Assembly (NCBI GenBank): GCA_902806565.1
Contig: CADCXA010000006.1
Span: forward strand, 1-64,000
DNA: 64,000 nt
Direction: 5' to 3'
From: Hypoxylon rubiginosum
Taxonomy: Eukaryota > Ascomycota > Sordariomycetes > Xylariales > Hypoxylaceae
In this document: piece by piece, positions 58,449 through 64,000 of the stretch
Layout: the number at the start of each line of letters is the position of its first letter
Position numbering within the stretch: position 1 is the stretch's first letter
Notes under the pieces: generated by a model
What the model was told of the DNA's origin: nothing
Databases searched by the model: none
Seen by the model: only the letters and a program-made list of their open reading frames with translations
Program-made: the position numbers and the translations under genes

Positions 58449-59748
58449 CCCCCTGTTTTTTCGGCGTAATACTCTACGACTGCACGAAGAGGCTTAGAAA
58501 ATCGCAAGACTCATAGGGTCCGCCGATGATAAAAATGCGGAAACAGAACAGATTGGCTCTGCAGGCAACTCGCGTTCTACGAAGACATATGCAGACGGTC
58601 CGCTGACAAGATACAAGCAAGGGGTCGCTGAGACGATTCGCCTTCAACGGCGTCTCTCGTCTACCGTATTCGGCCATATGGCTATACATGCACGACGTCC
58701 AGCCGCCCGTCGCGGATTACCAAACCCCATAACTACTAGGAGATCCAGTAATTAGCACCTGTGCTTGGACGAAAATAAAAAACCAACCGTGTAGAGGAAT
58801 CAAGGGACTCGAAGCAGGAGACGGCGATAAGGGGGTGAGAGTAGTGATGTGGTTGTCAGATATTAAGTGTACCAGGTCCTCTAGAGATGAGGAATCGATG
58901 ATATAATCATATACGTCTGACTTACGCAGTCTGACAGCGAGGCATACTAGCTCATCGAGGTGGAAGAACGAACAATGGCAAGTAGCATACTCCAAACTGG
59001 TATGCCAAAGCAACAAAGGCTATACATGTGCACTATTGCCTCAACACAAGCCTTCGAGGTCCTCTACTAAAGATATCAAGCCTAAAATTGGCCGTTGCAT
59101 TTTCATATTCAAGTATTCTTTGTAGCGTTGATTAGTGTTGTCGGTTATGCTATGCCAATGCCTTTTTAAACAGCCGCAGGCCTCAACTTGTCTGCGGACT
59201 GGACCAATACGCCGCTTATACATATACATATAGACCCTCCAGTTCAAGCCGAACTTGGGTAGGTAGACAGCTCGTGTGCCGTGATGTTACCTCACTAGAC
59301 CTATACAGACCATGGGTACCAAACCCAAACCCCGATGCGCCCCCCGTAACGCCAAATCATGAGAAAGACGTAAACTGACTTGTCGACGTCCAGCATGACC
59401 AAGATACATATAGCCAGGCCTTGCAAATGCTCGTCGACACACCGCCCATCTTGGAAGGAAGTATTTCTATTTTCCAGCCCCTTTATGTATTCACCCTCGC
59501 CAGTCTTGCCGCCACCTGTGCCGCCTCACCTCTAGGCTCCAAGACCCTCGAAGATCTAATGCGCAAAAAATGCAACCACACAGCGTCTAATATCGCTTCC
59601 AGCGTACGTGCTCCTAAAAATGCGACAACCTCGTGTATACTTCACGTGTAAGCACCCGCCATGCGTTCCGATGTACCATAGGACATAGAAGTAGAACATT
59701 AAGAGAAGAAAAAATAGGATTTAGAGTGAACCCCAATGTCGAAACGAC
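58449..59748. other. Intergenic region between convergent genes
   Basis: Lies between the stops of the F-box gene (plus) and the transporter gene (minus). The short plus frame 59421-59651, with a hydrophobic V-F-T-L-A-S-L-A-A-T-C-A-A-S stretch, has no splice support and is not called. Nothing else recognised. Confidence 0.4.
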
Positions 59749-61485
59749 TCAATCAAGCCGGTCCCCGCCCTTGTCGCTGTCGTCGCTGCTCCAGTCGACG
59801 GGCGCGACGTCGACGGCGGCCTTGCGGGCGGCGTCCTCGGTCATCTCGCGCCAGGTGCTCCAGCTGAGCATGAGGAAGGCGACGACGATCATGCAGCCGC
59901 CGGCGAGGGCGGCGGCGCTCATGGCCTGGCCCGTGACGAGCCAGTCGGCGGCGGCGACGAGGAAGATGGTCAGCAGCGCCGCCACCGAGCTCAGCACGGG
60001 GCTCGTCAGCGAGATGAGCACGAGGAAGCTGCCCGCGAACGTCGCGTTCATGACGACCGACAAGACGAGATACACGGCCGCCCGGCCAGTCGGCAGCTCG
60101 AACGTCTCCCACCCGAGCACGTGCAGCACCGGCAGCGGCACCCACAGCACGAGCAGCGTGAAGGCCCCGATGCAGCTCCCGAAGGCGTTGGCGAAGATCA
60201 TGCCGCGCGCCGCCGACGTGCCCTCGGGCGGGCAGGCCCACCGCTTGTACATGACCTCGTAGAGGCCGTACAGGACGCTGCCCGCGCCGATGATCATGTT
60301 GCCCAGGAACCGCGTGCCGGCCTCGCCGCCGTCGACCTCGTTACCACCATCCTCGGCGGACGACCCCTTAGAGTCCCCGTACGCAACAACCAAAACGCCA
60401 GCAATAGCTATCAGGACGGCGAGGGACTTGTCGAGGCGCAGCTTCTCCTTGAGCAGCGGCACGCTGAAGGCGTACGCGAAGAAGGCGGAGCAGTTGTAGA
60501 TGGCCGTCAGGTCGCTCGGGCTCGTCATGCTGACAGCAACATACCAGCTGAGCCCGGCGACCGTCAGCGCCGTCGTGATAAACGCCGTTGTGCGTACGAT
60601 ATACGGCACGGGGCTGCGCTGCATAACCTGCCTGGGAACATCCAGCTCCTGGCGCGCGACCATGTGCGCCGTCGACCGCAGCAGGTACACGTGGCGGCGC
60701 CAGAAGGCGGGCCAGGGCACGCCGCGCTTCTGGACGCGCAGGATCGCGAGCTGCGCCGGCCAGAGCAGCGCCCAGGAGCCGTGCGTCAGGTACAGCATGC
60801 AGTAGGCCTTGTCCCAGCCGAGCTCGTGCTGCACGTACCGGCCCAGCTCCGCCTGCGCGCAGAAGGCGACGAGCGAGACGGCGAGGAATACGCCGGCGTA
60901 CGTGTACTTCTTGCGCGCCGCCATCCGCGCCTGCGTGTCGGGCGACCGCGACCGCATCGTCGAGCGCCGGCCGAACGCGGGCCGCGAGGGCGTGGCCGCG
61001 GCGGAGGAGGAGGCGGAGGGGGTGGAGGAGACGGGGAGCGGGAGGGGGGACGAAGGTCGCGAGTTGTTGTAGCGCGGCCGTCCGCGGCCGTCGTCGTCGT
61101 CGGATTTCTTTAGTAAGGGGGTGACGGAGCGGCCGTCCGTGGGGCGGAGGAAAGCTGGTCTCTTGCTATCCGGCATGTCGTCGTCGTCGTCTTGGGAATC
61201 GTATTCGGAATCGAGTATGTCGAACCTGTGCGGGCTACGGAGGAGGTGGCCGACGTCGGAACGCTCGTCGTCCTCGCGGACGAAGGAGAGCCGCTTGTCG
61301 AAGACGGGCGTCCGGCCGCCTACGGTGTCGGTGCCGCTGCCGATGTAGTCCTCGACGCTGGACCCGAACGAGCTGGCGGACGTGGGAGGTGCCGATAGCG
61401 GCGACGGCTCGGCCCTGGAGTGTTTGGTCGGTTGCAGGCGAGCCGGGATGCTGGAGAGCCGGAAGTTGTTCTTATTCGACATCAA
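59749..61485 (-). CDS. DMT-superfamily transporter (EamA/SLC35F-like, 578 aa)
   Basis: A single exon with tandem start ATGs at 61485 and 61482. Residues 1-190 are a hydrophilic, Ser/Pro/Asp-rich, probably disordered cytosolic region (with a D-D-D-D-D run). About ten hydrophobic segments follow, beginning at K-Y-T-Y-A-G-V-F-L-A-V-S-L-V-A-F, in the two-fold arrangement of drug/metabolite transporters; L-T-A-I-Y-N-C-S-A-F-F-A-Y...P-L-L-K-E-K-L resembles the EamA repeat. The end is acidic (W-S-S-D-D-S-D-K). Fungal relatives are vacuolar or Golgi membrane solute carriers; the substrate is unknown. The GC-rich coding strand throws long antisense frames, which are shadows. Confidence 0.85.
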   Translation of the reverse strand: MMSNKNNFRLSSIPARLQPTKHSRAEPSPLSAPPTSASSFGSSVEDYIGSGTDTVGGRTPVFDKRLSFVREDDERSDVGHLLRSPHRFDILDSEYDSQDDDDDMPDSKRPAFLRPTDGRSVTPLLKKSDDDDGRGRPRYNNSRPSSPLPLPVSSTPSASSSAAATPSRPAFGRRSTMRSRSPDTQARMAARKKYTYAGVFLAVSLVAFCAQAELGRYVQHELGWDKAYCMLYLTHGSWALLWPAQLAILRVQKRGVPWPAFWRRHVYLLRSTAHMVARQELDVPRQVMQRSPVPYIVRTTAFITTALTVAGLSWYVAVSMTSPSDLTAIYNCSAFFAYAFSVPLLKEKLRLDKSLAVLIAIAGVLVVAYGDSKGSSAEDGGNEVDGGEAGTRFLGNMIIGAGSVLYGLYEVMYKRWACPPEGTSAARGMIFANAFGSCIGAFTLLVLWVPLPVLHVLGWETFELPTGRAAVYLVLSVVMNATFAGSFLVLISLTSPVLSSVAALLTIFLVAAADWLVTGQAMSAAALAGGCMIVVAFLMLSWSTWREMTEDAARKAAVDVAPVDWSSDDSDKGGDRLD

Positions 61486-62340
61486 AGAGGAGGAATTAGG
61501 GGCGGGAGAGCAAGGGGGTTATATAAAAGGGAAAAAAAAGGGTGGGTAATAATAAGTAAGGCAAACTAAAGATAGTACGAATAATAGTATAAGGTAGGGG
61601 AAATCAATGCCCTGGGAATCTTACGTAGGTTACGTAGGTTCTGCAGGAAGAGAGAGACTGAAGGTCAGGTTCCTATTCGTCGAGGAGCACACGATGCATA
61701 TTCAGATGCGAGTTGATAGGACTAAGAATCGTCAAATGACACCCAAACGAGCGGAATCCCGTAACGGTTGGTTCGCTAACGAGACAAGGGAGCAGTTGGG
61801 GGGGGTGAGTGGGGGGGAAGAGAACAACGCTGGACCCAGGTAATAAAATGATAGTGATGTTTCTATTGGTTCGGGCGGTTTGTTAGGTGCCGTTATTCTG
61901 GGCTACGGGTTCCAATGTGGCCCGTAACCTGGATACACCAATGCCCCAAGGAGGACCCCTATTGTAAGCACATGTAAATAACTCCGCCCTGCTGCCGTGT
62001 TACTGTCTTACAGGTCACTACATCAACTGAAGGTCATGTGTTTCCAATTTGTCCTTCGGATTGGAATTGATCATAAAGAGGCGGCTCAGCAAAAGGGGTC
62101 AGGCTACTCTAATGCATGATCACCTTTGCATAGACATTATTCATTATTTTGGTATGGTAACACTACTTTATCCGAGTTTTTTTATTTCTTTTCTTTGTAC
62201 GATGATAGTCTGATTGTCTGTCTAGTTTCTGTCTACCTAGGTAGTTTTTGTCTACTGTTTAGTTTCTTTGGATCTAGAAGCGGCTTGTAAGTCGTCTAAA
62301 ATGTCGAACTCCGGCGAATGGATCTACTAGAGCAAGCCGT
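61486..62340. other. Intergenic region upstream of the transporter gene
   Basis: A TATA-like TTATATAA at 61518-61525 lies about 35 bases before the transporter ATG. Further right are a G-run (GGGGGGTGAGTGGGGGGG at about 61798-61815), CCTAGGTA motifs at about 61617-61630 and 62236-62246, and the 3' flank of the aldo-keto reductase. No gene recognised. Confidence 0.45.
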
Positions 62341-63469
62341 CTATTTCGCATTAGCCCCGAACAGCGCCTCGCGCGTGTCGTACGTGTACACCAGATCTTT
62401 ATGCCAGTAGTTCGGCGCGTCCGGCTTCGCAATTTTCCACGCGTCGTCCAGCGCCGCGACCACGTCGTCCGGCAGCGGGCCCTTCTCCAGGTTATCCAGG
62501 TTGCTCACGAGCTGGTCGTGCGAGCTGATGCCGATGAGGATGCCGTCGTTGCCGCCCTTGATATTGAGCTGGCTGTGGTGCACCACCCACCGCAGCGCCA
62601 CCTCGATCATGGTCAAGCCCGGGTGCTTCTCGATCGCCTTCTCCACCGTCTGTAGTGCTTTAAAGGTACTCTCCTTGAAGTACCGGCCACGGTAGTTGGC
62701 ACCCGTGCTGCTCTTGGTACTGAACCTGCTGAAATCGGCCGGGTCGATGTCCGCGCTCTTGATCTTGCCGCTGAATAGCCCGCCCGCAAGCGGGTTGTAC
62801 ACCACAATGTCTAGCCCGTACCGTCGGCATGCCGGGAACAACTCCGCCTCGATGCCTCGCGTGATGGCATTGTACATGCCCTGATAAATGGTCGGACGCA
62901 CCCAGCCGTTGTATTTGCACGTTAACACGACCTCGGCCACTTCCGCCGCCGTGAAGTTCGAGATGCCGAACCGCACGAACTTGCCCGCCTTGTGTAGCTT
63001 ATCTACCGCTTCGAGTGTCTCGGCGAATGGCGTGGCTCGGTCAGCTGCGTGGAGGTAGATGATCTACGAGCTCATTAGTATGCGGAAGCAAGCAAAACGT
63101 AAGTTGCGGGATCGGAAGTTAACAGAAACTTACATCAACACAATCCGTACCAAGCTCCTTGAGACTCGTCTCCAGACTCTCAGCTACCTTGGCCGCCTGG
63201 TTAGCGCCGGCCTGGCCTGGGTACTTGAACTTGGTGGCCAACGTCAAGCCCCGCTCCTTCCACCTGGTCTGGCTCGTGAAGGCCTCTTGTTCGCCATCAA
63301 TGTAGACTCGCGCCGTGTCGACCTCGTTGTAGCCCCGAGCTTGGAAGGTATCTAGGCATCGGTTGAACTCGTTGATGTCAGTGATGCGAGCGCCTTTCGA
63401 TTCATCCGGTCCGAATGTCATCAGACCAAGGATGATGCGGTTTTGGGGCGCCGAAGCGATCAGAGGCAT
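62341..63469 (-). CDS. Aldo-keto reductase, AKR7/aflatoxin-aldehyde-reductase-like (352 aa)
   Basis: Exons 63469-63134 and 63063-62341 join in phase 0 across a 70-nt intron (GTAAGT...ATACTAAT...CTCGTAG). The catalytic tetrad is visible: Asp and Tyr in E-V-D-T-A-R-V-Y, Lys in A-T-K-F-K-Y, His in I-I-Y-L-H-A-A-D. The cofactor end has I-L-I-G-I-S-S, where NADPH-specific members bind phosphate. The substrate-side sequence F-G-I-S-N-F-T-A-A-E-V and the motif Y-N-P-L-A-G-G-L are typical of AKR7 proteins, which reduce aldehydes and dialdehydes with NADPH. The name reflects homology only; no mycotoxin pathway is seen nearby. Confidence 0.9.
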
Positions 63470-64000
63470 ATTGAAGTTGCTTAATGGGGGTCTGATCTAG
63501 ATGAGTTGAGTCAAGGTACCTAGGCTAAGCTCTTTTACACGGGGTTGATTAGATTGTCTTATGCTCTATACTCTTCTAGCAAACTTTGAAAGGTTTACGA
63601 GCACGGCAGGTTTATATAGAAGCGGGGAAGGTCAAGATCAGTGTCACAGCGGAACAGAATGGATATGAGTCTAGAATTCCGAAGTGACTACCTAGGTAAC
63701 TAACGTGCTTCCTGCACGTATCGCCGGTCCCGTATGTGGCCTTTAGCTTTATCACCGAAACCCCACCACTTATACGAGCGGGGTAGCTGGCTATTTTCCG
63801 ATGAGGTAGTACGCTTCTACCATACATAGTAAGGTTGTTTCTTGTAAGAGTTGCTTAGATAAGTACCTAGAGGCAGTATTTACTTGCCGCCGACGAGTAT
63901 ATAGTTCGTGTATCACATTCGCGCGGAAATAGGGGCTAATATAAGATTGGTTGAGAGATATCTCACCTCTTATTGTATAAGCTACTAAGGCAACTAAGGT
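63470..64000. other. Intergenic right end of the window
   Basis: Promoter of the aldo-keto reductase (minus) and flanking DNA with two CCTAGGTA-type motifs (63517-63524 and about 63691-63698). The minus frame 63612-63827 is not supported. Confidence 0.45.

Noticed and set aside
60121..61113. 330-aa plus frame inside the transporter gene
   Set aside because: Arg/Ala/Gly-rich antisense shadow of a third-position-GC-rich gene.
1..64000. tRNA and rRNA genes
   Set aside because: Scanned by eye for T-arm consensus (GGTTCGAATCC and variants) and rRNA-like blocks; found none with a matching cloverleaf. A covariance-model search would be decisive.

Overview
The window is nuclear DNA of a filamentous ascomycete (Pezizomycotina, probably Sordariomycetes). 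Three things point there: short 42-96 nt spliceosomal introns with GT...CTAAC/CTGAC...AG signals, typical fungal families (NACHT-type NLR, F-box, GMC oxidoreductase, penicillopepsin-like protease, AKR7-type reductase), and long AT-saturated blocks that carry the mark of repeat-induced point mutation (RIP). I cannot name the species from sequence alone.

Layout. Bases 1-19440 are an AT-saturated, gene-free block. Inside it I can delimit one complete LTR retrotransposon (897-8769): two 377-bp LTRs and a 5-bp TAACT target duplication. Its minus strand still reads as a stop-riddled Ty3/Gypsy reverse transcriptase in which the catalytic Y-x-D-D has become Y-x-N-N. Bases 8775-19440 are similar but unassigned. 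Bases 19440-26080 are a normal-composition island with several predicted small secreted proteins (exon structures rebuilt here) and a Helitron-like terminus next to a C-rich minisatellite. Bases 26082-28287 are a second RIP-affected element, a DNA transposon with 70-bp terminal inverted repeats and a TA duplication. Just beyond it lie broken gene pieces: an F-box-like fragment overlapping an unrelated C-terminal fragment, then a secreted-protein fragment.

From 30.9 kb the sequence becomes ordinary gene space: a large membrane protein, a GMC oxidoreductase, a secreted aspartic protease, a 1506-aa NLR-like receptor (membrane anchor, alpha/beta-hydrolase, NACHT, 29-residue repeats), and a Q/P/Y/G/H-rich protein. 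Then come decayed fragments of two secondary-metabolism-type genes (a 2OG-Fe(II) oxygenase and an NRPS-like reductase), a 5'-nucleotidase, a MetE-like methionine synthase family protein, an F-box protein, a DMT-superfamily transporter and an aldo-keto reductase.

The main theme is a two-compartment genome. RIP-mutated transposons enclose a pocket of small secreted, effector-like genes, and a conserved gene neighbourhood lies outside it. The NLR-like gene with its near-identical repeats is the most interesting single locus. I see no operon-like or gene-cluster organisation among the intact genes. All exon boundaries were worked out by eye from splice signals and reading frame and need transcript support.
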